Assembly: GCF_019931215.1 (NCBI RefSeq) | Contig: NZ_JAIOUB010000001.1 | Location: forward strand, 310,001 to 374,000 | Source: Alcanivorax limicola | GTDB lineage: Bacteria > Pseudomonadota > Gammaproteobacteria > Pseudomonadales > Alcanivoracaceae | Length of the DNA stretch: 64,000 bases | Direction of reading: 5' to 3' | In this document: positions 28,483-37,918 of the stretch, piece by piece | Layout of the letters: each line of letters begins with the position of its first letter | Numbering within the stretch: the stretch's first letter is position 1 | Translations under genes and position numbers: made by a program | Notes under the pieces: generated by a model | Databases searched by the model: none | The model's input: the letters and a program-made list of their open reading frames with translations, nothing else | Told to the model about the DNA's origin: nothing

Positions 28483-29463
28483 TTACGGCAGCAGGTGTTT
28501 CACTGCATCACGCTCTTCGGCCAGCTCTTTCTCGGTCGCCAGCATGCGCTCGCGGGAGAAATCGTTGACGTCCAGGCCCTGAACGATAGCCCAGTCGCCG
28601 TTCTGGCAGGTGCAGGGGAAGGAATAGATCAGACCTTCTTCAATGCCGTAGGAGCCGTCACTGTAGACACCCATGGAAACCCAGTCGCCTTCGGCGCTGC
28701 CCAGCGCCCAGGAGCGCATGTGGTCGACAGCGGAGCTGGCAGCCGAGGCTGCGGAAGAGGCGCCGCGTGCCTTGATGATGGCTGCGCCGCGCTGCTGCAC
28801 TTCCGGAATGTAGGTGTCGGTGTACCAGGACTGATCCACCAGGCTGATTGCGTTCTTGCCATCAACGATGGCGTGGTGCAGATCAGGGTACTGGGTAGAG
28901 GAGTGGTTGCCCCAGATGGTCATCTTGCTGATGTCGTTCACGGTGGTGCCGGTCTTCTGGGCCAGCTGCGCCATGGCGCGGTTGTGATCCAGGCGGGTCA
29001 TGGCAGTGAACTGACGCGGGTTGATGTCCGGCGCGTTGCGCTGGGCAATCAGGGCGTTGGTGTTGGCCGGGTTGCCGACAACCAGGACCTTGATGTCACG
29101 GCTGGCCACTTCGTTAATGGCTTTGCCCTGTGCGGAGAAGATGGCAGCATTGGCTTCCAGCAGATCCTTGCGCTCCATGCCCGGGCCACGCGGACGTGCG
29201 CCGACCAGCAGTGCATAGTCTGCATCCTTGAAAGCCACCTTGGGGTCGTCAGTCTGGACGATACCGGCCACCAGCGGGAATGCGCAGTCATCGATTTCCA
29301 TGGCCACGCCTTTCAGTGCTTCCAGCGCCGGGGTGATTTCCAGCAGCTGCAGAATCACGGGCTGATCTTTGCCGAGCATGTCGCCGGAGGCAATGCGGAA
29401 CAGCAGGGAGTAGCTGATCTGGCCTGCGGCACCGGTGACCGTGACGCGTACGGGTGCTTTCAT
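28483..29463 (-). CDS. mdh: Malate dehydrogenase
   Basis: Cytosolic NAD-dependent malate dehydrogenase of the TCA cycle, 326 residues. The ATG at 29463 follows AAGGAG. The NAD motif [13 protein letters not shown] is at about residues 8-20. The substrate loop contains [15 protein letters not shown] (about 90-104), and the active site includes TRLDHNRA and the catalytic-His region [16 protein letters not shown]. The GAAGQI motif and 326-residue length place it in the cytosolic/plant-type MDH group common in beta- and gammaproteobacteria. Transcribed alone. Confidence 0.97.
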   Translation of the reverse strand: MKAPVRVTVTGAAGQISYSLLFRIASGDMLGKDQPVILQLLEITPALEALKGVAMEIDDCAFPLVAGIVQTDDPKVAFKDADYALLVGARPRGPGMERKDLLEANAAIFSAQGKAINEVASRDIKVLVVGNPANTNALIAQRNAPDINPRQFTAMTRLDHNRAMAQLAQKTGTTVNDISKMTIWGNHSSTQYPDLHHAIVDGKNAISLVDQSWYTDTYIPEVQQRGAAIIKARGASSAASAASSAVDHMRSWALGSAEGDWVSMGVYSDGSYGIEEGLIYSFPCTCQNGDWAIVQGLDVNDFSRERMLATEKELAEERDAVKHLLP

Positions 29464-29695
29464 GAACAATCTCCTTGATTCGCCTGTATGGCGGATTGTG
29501 TGTGAGTCTTCCGGCGACATCCGGCCTTTTGGGCTGGAGGGCGATGACCCGGTGGGCGCGCATTATAATCGACTCGGCGCGGTATCGCACGGGGGACGAT
29601 TTCCGGGCGAGGGGCTGCGTGCGCCACTCAGGTGTGCCCGGTCATGGACGTGAAGGAACGAGCGAGGGAGACTTTGCCTTTTCAGCAGGGAGGCC

Positions 29696-30823
29696 ATGCG
29701 AGTGAGCACAACGGAGGCAGAAGTACTGGTGGTCGGTGCCGGGCCCGCGGGGGCAGCAGCGGCGCTGGATCTGGCGCGGGCCGGGGTGTCGGTGCTGATG
29801 CTGGATCGGCCGGCACAGGCGCGGGCCAAGCCCTGCGCAGGGGGCGTGACCATCAAGGCGGCGCAACGCCTGCGCTTTGCCATTGCACCGGTGGTGCGCG
29901 AATCGGTCTCCGCTATCACCATGAGCCACCGCGGCCGCTGGGTGGACCGCTTTGAAGCCGCCGCGCCGGTGTGTCTGATGACGCATCGTCCGGAACTGGA
30001 TGCCTTTTGTCTGACACAGGCCCGCCAGGCGGGTGCGGCACTGGAGCATATCCCGGGCATCGCCCGGGTTACGCAGGACGGCCTGCATACTGCCGACGGG
30101 GCGGGGCGGGTGACGCTCATTGCCAGCGATGGCCAGGCCTTTCGTGGCCGCTGGCTGATTGCCGCTGACGGTGCTCATTCGCCGGTGCGGCGTTTGCTCC
30201 TCGGTCAGCCTGATGGCGCGACGGCAATGGCTATCGAAGGCTTGCTGCCCCGGGAAGCGCTGACCGATGTTGCCTGGCCCGGCATGCGTTTCGACTATGC
30301 CAGCCAGGCGGGCGGTTACGGCTGGCTGTTCCCCAAGGGCGATCATGTCAATGTCGGTCTCTATACCCATTGCGGCGCGACACACGGGATCAGTCGCGAA
30401 CGGTTGCTGGCCTATAGCCGGGCGCGGCTTGGCAGCGATGCGCTGGAGGCGGTGAAGGGCTATCCGATTCCGGTGCGCGGCGATCAGCAACCGCTGAGTG
30501 CAGGGCGGGTATTGTTTGCCGGGGACGCGGCAGGGCTGGCAGAAGCGCTGCTGGGGGAAGGTATCTATGGGGCGGTGTTCAGTGGCCAGATGGCGGCAGC
30601 CGCCATTCTGGGCGCTGGCGATGTTGCTGCAAGCTACCAGCGCAACCTGCAGAGTTGGCGCCGGGAACTGGCAGTGGTTCGCCGTCTGGCGAGGGTCTAC
30701 TACCGTTTGCTGCCGGTGCCCTATGCGCTGCTCCGTATGGGGCTGCACAAGCCGTTGATGACGGGCTTTGCCGAGGGGCTGACGCTGGTGCAGAGCAAGC
30801 GGCGCTGGTTGACCCGACAATGA
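29696..30823 (+). CDS. Geranylgeranyl-reductase-family flavoprotein
   Basis: Protein of 375 residues. FAD motif VVGAGPAGAAAALDLARAG is at about residues 11-29. KPCAGGVTIKA, near 45, is characteristic of the geranylgeranyl reductase family, as are ADGAHSPVRR (about 155) and the second FAD motif VLFAGDAAGLAEALLGEGIY (about 270-290). Family members reduce prenyl double bonds or act as monooxygenases. No isoprenoid or quinone genes are adjacent, so the substrate is unclear. It lies divergent from mdh and ends 12 bp before a convergent AraC regulator. Confidence 0.82.
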   Translation: MRVSTTEAEVLVVGAGPAGAAAALDLARAGVSVLMLDRPAQARAKPCAGGVTIKAAQRLRFAIAPVVRESVSAITMSHRGRWVDRFEAAAPVCLMTHRPELDAFCLTQARQAGAALEHIPGIARVTQDGLHTADGAGRVTLIASDGQAFRGRWLIAADGAHSPVRRLLLGQPDGATAMAIEGLLPREALTDVAWPGMRFDYASQAGGYGWLFPKGDHVNVGLYTHCGATHGISRERLLAYSRARLGSDALEAVKGYPIPVRGDQQPLSAGRVLFAGDAAGLAEALLGEGIYGAVFSGQMAAAAILGAGDVAASYQRNLQSWRRELAVVRRLARVYYRLLPVPYALLRMGLHKPLMTGFAEGLTLVQSKRRWLTRQ

Positions 30824-30835
30824 CGGCTGGCGACG

Positions 30836-31870
30836 TCAGCTCCGGTATTGCTGCCGGTAAGCCACGGGTGTGCAGGCAAACCAGCGTCGGAAGGCGCGAT
30901 TGAAGGCGCTTTGCTCGGAATAGCCCAGATCAGCGGCGATCTGGCTCACCGGGCGATCACTGTTGATCAGCCAGTCGGTCGCCAGCGCCTTGCGCTCGTC
31001 ATCCAGCAGTGTGGTGAAATCCGCTTCTTCGGCGCGCAGGCGCCGGCGCAGTGTCCAGGGCTTTACATTCATCGCCTCGGCCACGCTTTCCAGCTGGGGG
31101 GTGCCATGCAGCAGTTGTTGCTGGATTTCCGCACGCACCTGATCAAGCAGATTGTCCCGCGCCAGAAACTGGGTCATGGCCTGATGCACGCGATTGCGCA
31201 TGATCCGGTGTACTTCCGGGTCGGCATCGCGGATCGGCATGTCGAGCATGCGCTGATCAAGCACTACAGAATTGTGGTCGGCACCGAAATGCACCGGGCA
31301 GCGGAAAATGCGGGCGTGCTCGCTGGTATCCGCTGGCGCTGCATGCCGGAAGTGTACTGACACGGGGTTTTCTGCCTTACCGGTGATCCAGCGGCCGAAG
31401 GTAACCGAGCCTGCGCACAGGGCCTCGATGCGGTGATGCACCTCAGGCAGGTCCGGTAGCAAGGCGTCCCAGATCAGGATCAGCTGGTCGCCCTCGCGTT
31501 CGACATCCAGGGAAATCAGTTCGTTGGTGACGCGCTGGAAGGGGATGGTCAACTCCAGCGCCTGGCGCAGGTTGGCGCTGGACATGGTGGCGTAGCCCAG
31601 TTCGCCCATGAAGCGCGGCCGGATCATTTCGCCCATATGCAGGCCGAAGCAGGCGTCGCCGGTGCGGCTGACGGCAGCTTGCAGCAGTGCTTGCTCCGTA
31701 CGCAGGGGAACGCGTGCCTGCGGCTGCTCCAGTTGCTCTTCGGTAATACCCAGCCGCAGCAGGTCAGCGCTGAGGTCGCAGCCGAGATGCAGGGCGGCAT
31801 CGAGCAGGTACTCGATCCAATAGGAGGCCACCGTAAGGGTGCCCGGCCGTGTGTTATTCGGGTTGTTCAT
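30836..31870 (-). CDS. AraC-family transcriptional regulator
   Basis: Protein of 344 residues. The N-terminal ligand-binding region (about 1-235) resembles the arabinose-binding-like domain of the OruR/ArgR-type group, with VPLRTEQALLQAAVSRTGDACFGLHMGE. The C-terminal AraC DNA-binding domain (about 240-342) has two helix-turn-helices, with ALATDWLINSDRPVSQIAADLGYSEQSAFNRAFRRWFACTP as the conserved second part. Ligand and targets are unknown. The convergent flavoprotein gene at 29696 and the upstream phasin are only neighbours, not proven targets. Confidence 0.9.
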   Translation of the reverse strand: MNNPNNTRPGTLTVASYWIEYLLDAALHLGCDLSADLLRLGITEEQLEQPQARVPLRTEQALLQAAVSRTGDACFGLHMGEMIRPRFMGELGYATMSSANLRQALELTIPFQRVTNELISLDVEREGDQLILIWDALLPDLPEVHHRIEALCAGSVTFGRWITGKAENPVSVHFRHAAPADTSEHARIFRCPVHFGADHNSVVLDQRMLDMPIRDADPEVHRIMRNRVHQAMTQFLARDNLLDQVRAEIQQQLLHGTPQLESVAEAMNVKPWTLRRRLRAEEADFTTLLDDERKALATDWLINSDRPVSQIAADLGYSEQSAFNRAFRRWFACTPVAYRQQYRS

Positions 31871-32011
31871 GCAGGACGTTACCCATCAGCGTAGACCGCA
31901 TAGTCAACGGAAGCGCTGGCGGTGTGTCAATAGGCAGGCGTGGCTGGCACCGCACGATCGCCAGACAGACGAGCGTGCGGGACGCAGCACAAACGGGCCA
32001 GGCCCGGGAAA

Positions 32012-32386
32012 TCAGGCGCCGGTGGCAGATTTCTCGATCTTGCGGACCTTGCGGGTCAGGGAATTGAGCTTCTTGTTCAGGGCTTCGACTTCGTCACGGG
32101 TCGGCAGGCCAAGCAGGCTGGCAGTGCTTTGACGCAGGCTGTCGAGGGACAGCTCCGGCTTCTTGGCGGTCTTGGCGGCTTTGCTCTGGTTCTTGCTGCG
32201 TGACTTTTGCAGTGCTTCGCCGGTCTTGACCAGCTCCTGGAAAAAGTCGGCGCTGCGCTGCTCTACACGGGTCACGGCGCCGCGCAGGGCTTTCACAGCC
32301 TTGTCACTGGTGGCGCGAAGGTCTTCACGGGCCTGCTCAAGACGGCTGTTGATCTGGTCAAGGCTTTCCTTGTTGAACTGAGGCAT
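32012..32386 (-). CDS. Phasin family protein (polyhydroxyalkanoate granule-associated)
   Basis: Protein of 124 residues, mostly helical and charged. The N-terminal two thirds (SLDQINSRLEQAREDLRA...FFQELVKTGEAL) look like a phasin helix. A Lys/Ala-rich linker (SKNQSKAAKTAKKPE) follows, then SLLGLPTRDEVEALNKKLNSLTRKVRKIEK, the C-terminal coiled coil typical of PhaI/PhaF-type granule proteins. The ATG is preceded by AAGGAGTTAGATC. Expected to coat storage granules (PHA, or possibly neutral-lipid inclusions). No PHA synthase is in the window. Confidence 0.8.
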   Translation of the reverse strand: MPQFNKESLDQINSRLEQAREDLRATSDKAVKALRGAVTRVEQRSADFFQELVKTGEALQKSRSKNQSKAAKTAKKPELSLDSLRQSTASLLGLPTRDEVEALNKKLNSLTRKVRKIEKSATGA

Positions 32387-32513
32387 GATCTAACTCCTTA
32401 AAATGCTGAATGTCAGGTCGTCCCCGGCAACAGCTTCCCTGATGTGGTGAGGAATGGCTTCGTGAGGACGCAGACAGTGTAGGTGAGATGTCAGAGCTGT
32501 TCATCGCTCGTTG

Positions 32514-32537
32514 TCCGACAATTAAACAGGTGTCGGA
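32514..32537. promoter_or_regulatory. Inverted repeat upstream of the carboxylesterase
   Basis: TCCGACA (32514-32520) and TGTCGGA (32531-32537) are perfect inverted repeats with a 10-base spacer, in the divergent phasin-esterase region. The spacing (centre to centre about 17 bp) suits a dimeric repressor site. Regulator unknown. Confidence 0.45.
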
Positions 32538-32600
32538 ATGCGAGACCTCTCCGCAGCATTCACAACGTATCAGGCGTCATCAACGGATGAGGAGTTATTA

Positions 32601-34154
32601 ATGACAGTGGTGGAAACCGAGAGCGGTAAAGTCAGTGGTCTACCCGGCAAGGGATGCATGGCATACCGGGGTATCCCGTTCGCCGCCCCGGCCAGCGGCG
32701 CGTTGCGCTTTCGGGCGCCGCAACCGGTGCCACCCTGGCAAGGCGTGCGGGCAGCGGATCGCTTTGCCGTGGCCACATGGCAGGAAAAGAACCCGCTGAT
32801 GGGGGTCGAGGAGATCGGTGACGATTGTCTGGCGGTCAACATCTGGGTGCCTGAGGGGGAGGGGCCTTTTCCCGTGATGGTCTGGTTTCACGGGGGTGGC
32901 TATCTCGCCGGATCGCCTTCGCAACTGCTGTACAACGGCGAGCAGCTGGCGCGCACACAAAATGTCATCGTCGTGAATGCCGCCTATCGGCTGGGGGCCT
33001 GGGGTTATGGCTGGTTCGCTGATCTGGCGCCCTCGCTGGAAGCCGACGGCAATCTGGGGCTGCGCGACCAGGTGGCGGCCCTGGCCTGGGTGCAACGCAA
33101 TATCGGTGCTTTCGGCGGTGACCCTGCGGCAGTCACGATTTTTGGCGAATCCGCCGGGGCGTTCAGTGTGGCCACGCTGCTGGCGACGCCCTCGGCCAGC
33201 GCGTTGTTTCATCGCGCCATTCTGCAGTCCGGCGCTGGCGATATGGTGCTCTCACCGGACGAGGCCAGCCGCGTTGCCGAGATGTTGGTGGCAGCACTGC
33301 CGGGAGACGGGAACGCCGCCGACAAGCTGCGGCAGGCATCCCCCAAAGACGTGGTGCGGGCGCAACGCAGCGCCGTGAAAACAGCCGTGCAGCGCGGGCT
33401 GCGCAGCAGCACACCGCAATTCGGCATGACGTTTCTGCCTGTGGTGGACGGCGATCTGCTGCCAGAGGTGCCCGTGAACGCCATCGCGGCCGGTTGTGCC
33501 CGGGACAAGATCCTGTTGGCGGGCACCTGCCGGGATGAATGGCATCTGTTCCAGTATGCGGCGCCCTTCAATGGTGGTGCCAGCATGCAGCAACTGCGGG
33601 CGCTGGGCGACGATGACATACAACGGCGTTTCCAGCGGGCACTGCCGGCGCATGGCGAGGCGGCACTGGCGGCCTATCAGCGTGAAGTGACCCCGCATGC
33701 CGAACGGTCGAAGCTGGACTGGCTGAGCGCCATGGAGACGGACCGCGTGTTCCGGGTGCCTACGCGGCGGCTGCTGGACGCCCAGGTTGCCGCAGGCGGC
33801 AGCGCCTGGGGTTTCGAGTTTACCTGGGAAGTGTCGGCATTCGGCGTGCCGCTGGGTGCGTGTCATGTCAGTGATGTGCCTTTCGTTTTCGGCATCACGG
33901 ACACCCCGGTGGGGCAGCTGTTCACCGGCGGCGGTGAGGCGGCGGCCGCTCTCAGTCAGGCGGTGCAGACAATATGGGGCGGTTTCGCCGCAGGCAAGGC
34001 ACCGGGCTGGGCTGATTGGGCGAGCAGTGGTCAGGTGCGGTTGCTGGGCCGGGAATCCGGCATGGCGGACTATCCGGGCTGGCAGAACACCGCGCTGCCA
34101 GCGCTTTGGGACGAGATCATCGATTCCCCGATCAGCGAGCCGATTGCCGGGTGA
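32601..34154 (+). CDS. Type-B carboxylesterase
   Basis: Protein of 517 residues from the ATG at 32601, preceded by GATGAGGAG. YRGIPFAAP and DCLAVNIWVPEG lie in the N-terminal half, followed by the oxyanion hole WFHGGGYLAGS (about 95-105). The nucleophile elbow is FGESAGAFSVATLLATP (about 185-200), the type-B signature. The acid may be in LAGTCRDEWHLF, and the His in ACHVSDVPFVFG, near 430. No signal peptide is seen, so it is probably cytoplasmic. Substrate unknown. Confidence 0.92.
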   Translation: MTVVETESGKVSGLPGKGCMAYRGIPFAAPASGALRFRAPQPVPPWQGVRAADRFAVATWQEKNPLMGVEEIGDDCLAVNIWVPEGEGPFPVMVWFHGGGYLAGSPSQLLYNGEQLARTQNVIVVNAAYRLGAWGYGWFADLAPSLEADGNLGLRDQVAALAWVQRNIGAFGGDPAAVTIFGESAGAFSVATLLATPSASALFHRAILQSGAGDMVLSPDEASRVAEMLVAALPGDGNAADKLRQASPKDVVRAQRSAVKTAVQRGLRSSTPQFGMTFLPVVDGDLLPEVPVNAIAAGCARDKILLAGTCRDEWHLFQYAAPFNGGASMQQLRALGDDDIQRRFQRALPAHGEAALAAYQREVTPHAERSKLDWLSAMETDRVFRVPTRRLLDAQVAAGGSAWGFEFTWEVSAFGVPLGACHVSDVPFVFGITDTPVGQLFTGGGEAAAALSQAVQTIWGGFAAGKAPGWADWASSGQVRLLGRESGMADYPGWQNTALPALWDEIIDSPISEPIAG

Positions 34155-34232
34155 GCGGGACAGTGGGCGGGACAGAGCGTGCCGGTGCGGCGTAGAATGC
34201 GCCCCGATTGACCGGTGCATGAAGGGGGGCAT

Positions 34233-34577
34233 ATGGCAAACGCCACAACAGACGCCACAGCAGACGCTACAACAATGGCAACCTTGATCGAGCGCAAGGT
34301 GCGTGACGGTCTTGCTGTGACACACTTGGCGCTGGAGAACGAGAGCCACATGCACGGCGGCCCGGCGACGGAGTCGCACTACAAACTGGTAGTGGTCTCC
34401 GACGCATTCGAGGGCCTGTCGCTGGTAAAGCGCCATCGGTGCATCTATGCATTGCTGAAAGAGGAACTGGCGGGGTCGGTGCATGCGCTGGCGCTGCATA
34501 CGCACACGCCGCAGGAATGGGCACAGCGCGGTGGCGAAGCACTGGCGTCACCGGACTGTCGGGGCGGTAGCCGCTGA
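34233..34577 (+). CDS. BolA family protein
   Basis: Protein of 114 residues. The BolA domain spans about 15-105: MATLIERKVRDGLAVTHLALENESHMHGGPATESHYKLVVVS, then FEGLSLVKRHRCIYALLKEEL and the conserved HALALHTHTPQEW. BolA proteins bind monothiol glutaredoxins and take part in Fe-S and envelope physiology. GGGGGG precedes the ATG at 34233. The first 14 residues are a low-complexity repeat (NATTDATADATT) not expected in the family, and an alternative ATG at 34275 begins exactly at the conserved domain but lacks a ribosome-binding site. Confidence 0.9.
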   Translation: MANATTDATADATTMATLIERKVRDGLAVTHLALENESHMHGGPATESHYKLVVVSDAFEGLSLVKRHRCIYALLKEELAGSVHALALHTHTPQEWAQRGGEALASPDCRGGSR

Positions 34578-34624
34578 ACTTGAACAACTCAGATTAAAGA
34601 AACACGGGAGCTTCTGGAAAGGTC

Positions 34625-35551
34625 ATGCGCGAGATTGTTGTTGCAGCACTCTACAAGTTTGTCCGGCTGGACAATTATCAAGCTCTGCAGCAGCCGCTGC
34701 TGGATACAATGCATCGGCTGGCCGTGCGTGGCACCCTGTTGCTCGCCGCAGAGGGCATTAATGGCACCGTGTCGGGCACGCGCGCGGCGATTGATGCGCT
34801 GCTGGACTGGCTGGCGCAGGACCCCAACCTGGGCGCCATCGAGCACAAGGAATCCTACGTGGAGGCGCACCCCTTCCTGCGCACCAAAGTAAAACTCAAG
34901 CGCGAGATCGTCACCATGGGCGTGGAGGGTATTGACCCGCGTCATGTGGTGGGGACCTATGTGGCGCCTGAAGACTGGAATGCTCTGATCAGTGATCCTG
35001 AGGTCCTGCTGATCGATACCCGCAACGATTATGAAGTGGCCGTGGGCAGCTTTCGGGGTGCCGTCAATCCGGAGACCACCAGTTTTCGTGAGTTCCCGGA
35101 CTATGTGCGCGAGCATCTCGACCCGGCGCAGCACCGCAAGGTGGCCATGTTCTGCACCGGCGGTATTCGGTGTGAGAAATCCACGGCGTACCTGAAGGAG
35201 CAGGGCTTCGAGGAGGTGTATCACCTCAAGGGCGGTATTCTGAAGTATCTCGAAGAGGTGCCGGCGGAGACATCGCTCTGGGAAGGGGAATGCTTTGTCT
35301 TTGATGAGCGAGTGACGGTTGATCACAGCTTGCAGCCCGGACAATACGATCAATGCCACGCGTGTCGCCGCCCGATTTCCGCCGAAGACAAGGCCTCGCC
35401 CCTGTATCAGCCGGGCGTTTCATGCCCCCATTGCCATGATCAACTGACGCCGGAGCAGAAGACACGTTTTGCCGAGCGCCAGAAGCAGATCGAACTGGCA
35501 CGCCAGCGCGGTGTGGCGCATCGGGGTCAGAATCCCCGTCAGGCGGACTGA
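34625..35551 (+). CDS. trhO: tRNA uridine(34) hydroxylase (rhodanese-domain)
   Basis: Protein of 308 residues of the YceA/TrhO family, which hydroxylates uridine-34 of certain tRNAs with oxygen. An N-terminal acylphosphatase-like domain has [17 protein letters not shown] (about 36-52). The rhodanese domain has [22 protein letters not shown] and catalytic Cys in [12 protein letters not shown] (about 178-190). The C-terminal region has a zinc-binding-like cysteine set ([18 protein letters not shown]). It follows the BolA gene by 47 bp. Confidence 0.93.
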   Translation: MREIVVAALYKFVRLDNYQALQQPLLDTMHRLAVRGTLLLAAEGINGTVSGTRAAIDALLDWLAQDPNLGAIEHKESYVEAHPFLRTKVKLKREIVTMGVEGIDPRHVVGTYVAPEDWNALISDPEVLLIDTRNDYEVAVGSFRGAVNPETTSFREFPDYVREHLDPAQHRKVAMFCTGGIRCEKSTAYLKEQGFEEVYHLKGGILKYLEEVPAETSLWEGECFVFDERVTVDHSLQPGQYDQCHACRRPISAEDKASPLYQPGVSCPHCHDQLTPEQKTRFAERQKQIELARQRGVAHRGQNPRQAD

Positions 35552-35652
35552 ACGGAGCCCCGGCAGCTGCTGGCGGGCCGTGGCCTGGTCTTTGCATGAC
35601 TCTTGCCCACTGTTTCACACTATATTGACGTAGTTCGGGTAAAAGAGAGCAG

Positions 35653-36987
35653 ATGATGACCGCTGGACCGCTCGGTAAATCCCGGCAAGACAGGCCTTGT
35701 GCGACGGATTTCGTGATTGCTTCAAGGCAGTGCGAGATCGACGATCTGTCGCACCTGATGCGTATGGGGCAGCTCGTTGCCGTCATCAGCAACCTGATTC
35801 ATGCCCTGCAACGGGAGCGGGGCGCCTCCAACGTCCACCTCGGTTCCGGCGGCGAGCGCTTTGCCGCGCAACTGGATGATCTCCGCGCCGCCTCGGATGA
35901 ACTGGCCCAGACATTCTACGGCGCACTGAATGAGGTCGCCTCGCGCACCATTGGTGTGCAAAGCGGTGCCCGGCTGTTCAGCCGTATCGCCCATGCAGTG
36001 CATGTCCTGGAGGGGCTGGCCCCGTTGCGGGCGCGCATCAGGGCACTGGACCTGGCGCCGGATGAAGCGGTGCGGCACTACAGCGCCATGGTGGGCAGCC
36101 TGTTGGCCGTGGTGTTCGAGGCGGCCGATGCGGCCATGGACCCGACCATTTCCCGGCTACTGGTGGCCATGTTCAATTTCATGCAAGGCAAGGAACTGGC
36201 GGGCCAGGAACGCGCGCTGGGTGCGGCAGGCTTCGCACAGGGTGAGTTCGATGCTGCCCATGCGGAGCGGCTGAGTGATCTGATCGAGGGGCAGGAGCGC
36301 TGTTTCGATATCTTCGCCGAGTTTGCCGATGCCGACAGCCAGGCGTTGTGGTGTGCGGCGCTCGGGGCGACCGATCAGGCGGAGGTGGAGCGGCTGCGGC
36401 GTCTGGCGTGCACCGGCAATCTGTCTGCACTGATCAGAAGCGAGAGCGCATCGGCGCATATCTCGGACCATTGGTTCTTGCTGATGACAGCGCGTATTGA
36501 TGCCATGAAAGAGGTGGAGGACCACCTTGAGGATCAGTTGCAGGCCTTGTGTGTGGAGCGGCTGGAACAGGCACGTTTGCGCCTGGCGGAGCATGAATCA
36601 CGGATTGGTGCCTTGCAGCAAACGGATGTGGCCGAACCGGACGCGCTGGACAAGGACGCTGTCGAAGAGAACGGTTCCTTTGTCGTGTTCTGCGGGCCAG
36701 AACGTTACAGCAGTGAGAGTCTCAGCCCGCGTCTTGGCCGGGCGATTATCGAGATGGTGCATGATCAGTCGCAACGTCTGCAGTCTATGCAGGATGAGCT
36801 TGATGCGGCGCGGGAAGCTCTGGAAGAACGCAAGGTTGTTGAGCGGGCCAAGGCATTGCTGATGAAACACCGCAAGTTGCAGGAAGATGATGCGCATCGC
36901 CTGCTGCGCAAAATGGCCATGAATCAGGGCAAGCGGCTGGTGGATGTTGCCAGAGCTGTGGTGTCCATGGCGGACGTACTGGGTTGA
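35653..36987 (+). CDS. nasR: NIT-ANTAR nitrate/nitrite-responsive antiterminator, NasR-like
   Basis: Protein of 444 residues. The NIT sensor domain (about 45-300) starts MRMGQLVAVISNLIHALQRERGASNVHLGSGG and contains LVAMFNFMQGKELAGQERALGA, the RxxxxNxxxG...GKExAGQER signature of nitrate/nitrite-sensing domains. A linker leads to a C-terminal ANTAR domain (about 385-440): ALEERKVVERAKALLMKHRKLQEDDAHRLLRKMAMNQGKRLVDVARAVV. This is the architecture of Klebsiella NasR, which on nitrate binding prevents termination in the nasF leader RNA. The hairpin-plus-terminator leaders found in front of three nearby transcription units are its likely targets. It is convergent with the nrtABD operon. Confidence 0.93.
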   Translation: MMTAGPLGKSRQDRPCATDFVIASRQCEIDDLSHLMRMGQLVAVISNLIHALQRERGASNVHLGSGGERFAAQLDDLRAASDELAQTFYGALNEVASRTIGVQSGARLFSRIAHAVHVLEGLAPLRARIRALDLAPDEAVRHYSAMVGSLLAVVFEAADAAMDPTISRLLVAMFNFMQGKELAGQERALGAAGFAQGEFDAAHAERLSDLIEGQERCFDIFAEFADADSQALWCAALGATDQAEVERLRRLACTGNLSALIRSESASAHISDHWFLLMTARIDAMKEVEDHLEDQLQALCVERLEQARLRLAEHESRIGALQQTDVAEPDALDKDAVEENGSFVVFCGPERYSSESLSPRLGRAIIEMVHDQSQRLQSMQDELDAAREALEERKVVERAKALLMKHRKLQEDDAHRLLRKMAMNQGKRLVDVARAVVSMADVLG

Positions 36988-36993
36988 TCCAGC

Positions 36994-37030
36994 CCATGCT
37001 GCACTGCGCGGTCCGCACAGTGCAGCATGG
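36994..37030. terminator. Hairpin between convergent nasR and nrtD
   Basis: CCATGCTGCACTG (36994-37006) pairs perfectly with CAGTGCAGCATGG (37018-37030), with GCG/CGC pairing inside the loop. No T run, so it is probably a shared 3'-end structure. Confidence 0.55.
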
Positions 37031-37039
37031 CCCGTCTCA

Positions 37040-37894
37040 TCAACTCGCCCTGGCTTTTTCTGATGCTGTGCCTTCATCCTTCTTTGCCCGGTGCTCACTG
37101 AGGTTTTCCAGTTTGCGCTGCTTTTCGTACAGAAAGCGCAGCACTTCCTGACGGTAATGGTTGTAGCGCGGGTCATCCGCGAGTGCGATGCGGTCCCTGG
37201 GGCGGGGCAGGTCGATGCTCAGCACTTCCCCGATGGTCGCGGAAGGGCCATTGGTCATCATCACGATGCGGTCCGAGAGCAGGACTGCTTCGTCGACGTC
37301 ATGGGTAATCATCAACACGGTATTGTGCAGTTCGGCCTGGATGCGCATCACCTCGTCCTGCAGGTGCGCACGGGTCAGCGCGTCCAGTGCGCCAAAGGGC
37401 TCGTCCAGCAGCAGAACTTTGGGCTGCATGGCCAGCGCCCGGGCGATGCCCACGCGCTGTTTCATCCCGCCGGAGATTTCCGCCGGTCGTTTGTCCAGCG
37501 CATGGGTCATGTTCACCATGGCGAGGTTATGCAGTATCCAGTCATGACGCTCACTGGCCTTCATGGTTTTGCGCAGAGTCTTGTTCACCGCCAGGGCGAC
37601 ATTCTCATATACGGTCAACCAGGGCAGCAGTGAATGGTTCTGGAACACCAGGGCGCGATCCGGCCCCGGCTTGCTGACTTCACTGCCATCCAGGATGACA
37701 CCGCCGGATGTGGGCGAAATCAGCCCGGCGACAATATTCAGTACCGTGGACTTGCCGCAACCGGAGTGGCCGATGATGGAAATGTATTCGCCTTTGTCGA
37801 CACGCAGGTTTACCTTGTCCAGAACATGGGACGCAACCTTGCCGCTGTTGAACGTCATGTCGATATTTTCGATTGTCAGATAATGTGCACTCAT
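37040..37894 (-). CDS. nrtD: Nitrate-type ABC transporter ATPase (system 1)
   Basis: Protein of 284 residues. Walker A GHSGCGKST (about 41-49), Q-loop FQNHSLLPWLTV, signature SGGMKQRVGIARALA (about 140), Walker B VLLLDEPFGALD, and H-loop ITHDVDEAVLLSDRIVMMTNGP are all present. This places it in the NrtD/SsuB/TauB group. It lacks the extra substrate-binding-like C-terminal domain of cyanobacterial NrtC. The last gene of the leftward nrtA-nrtB-nrtD operon, it energises uptake of nitrate (possibly nitrite or cyanate). Confidence 0.92.
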   Translation of the reverse strand: MSAHYLTIENIDMTFNSGKVASHVLDKVNLRVDKGEYISIIGHSGCGKSTVLNIVAGLISPTSGGVILDGSEVSKPGPDRALVFQNHSLLPWLTVYENVALAVNKTLRKTMKASERHDWILHNLAMVNMTHALDKRPAEISGGMKQRVGIARALAMQPKVLLLDEPFGALDALTRAHLQDEVMRIQAELHNTVLMITHDVDEAVLLSDRIVMMTNGPSATIGEVLSIDLPRPRDRIALADDPRYNHYRQEVLRFLYEKQRKLENLSEHRAKKDEGTASEKARAS

Positions 37895-37918
37895 GATGAT
37901 GCTCCTTCGCTGCGCGGA

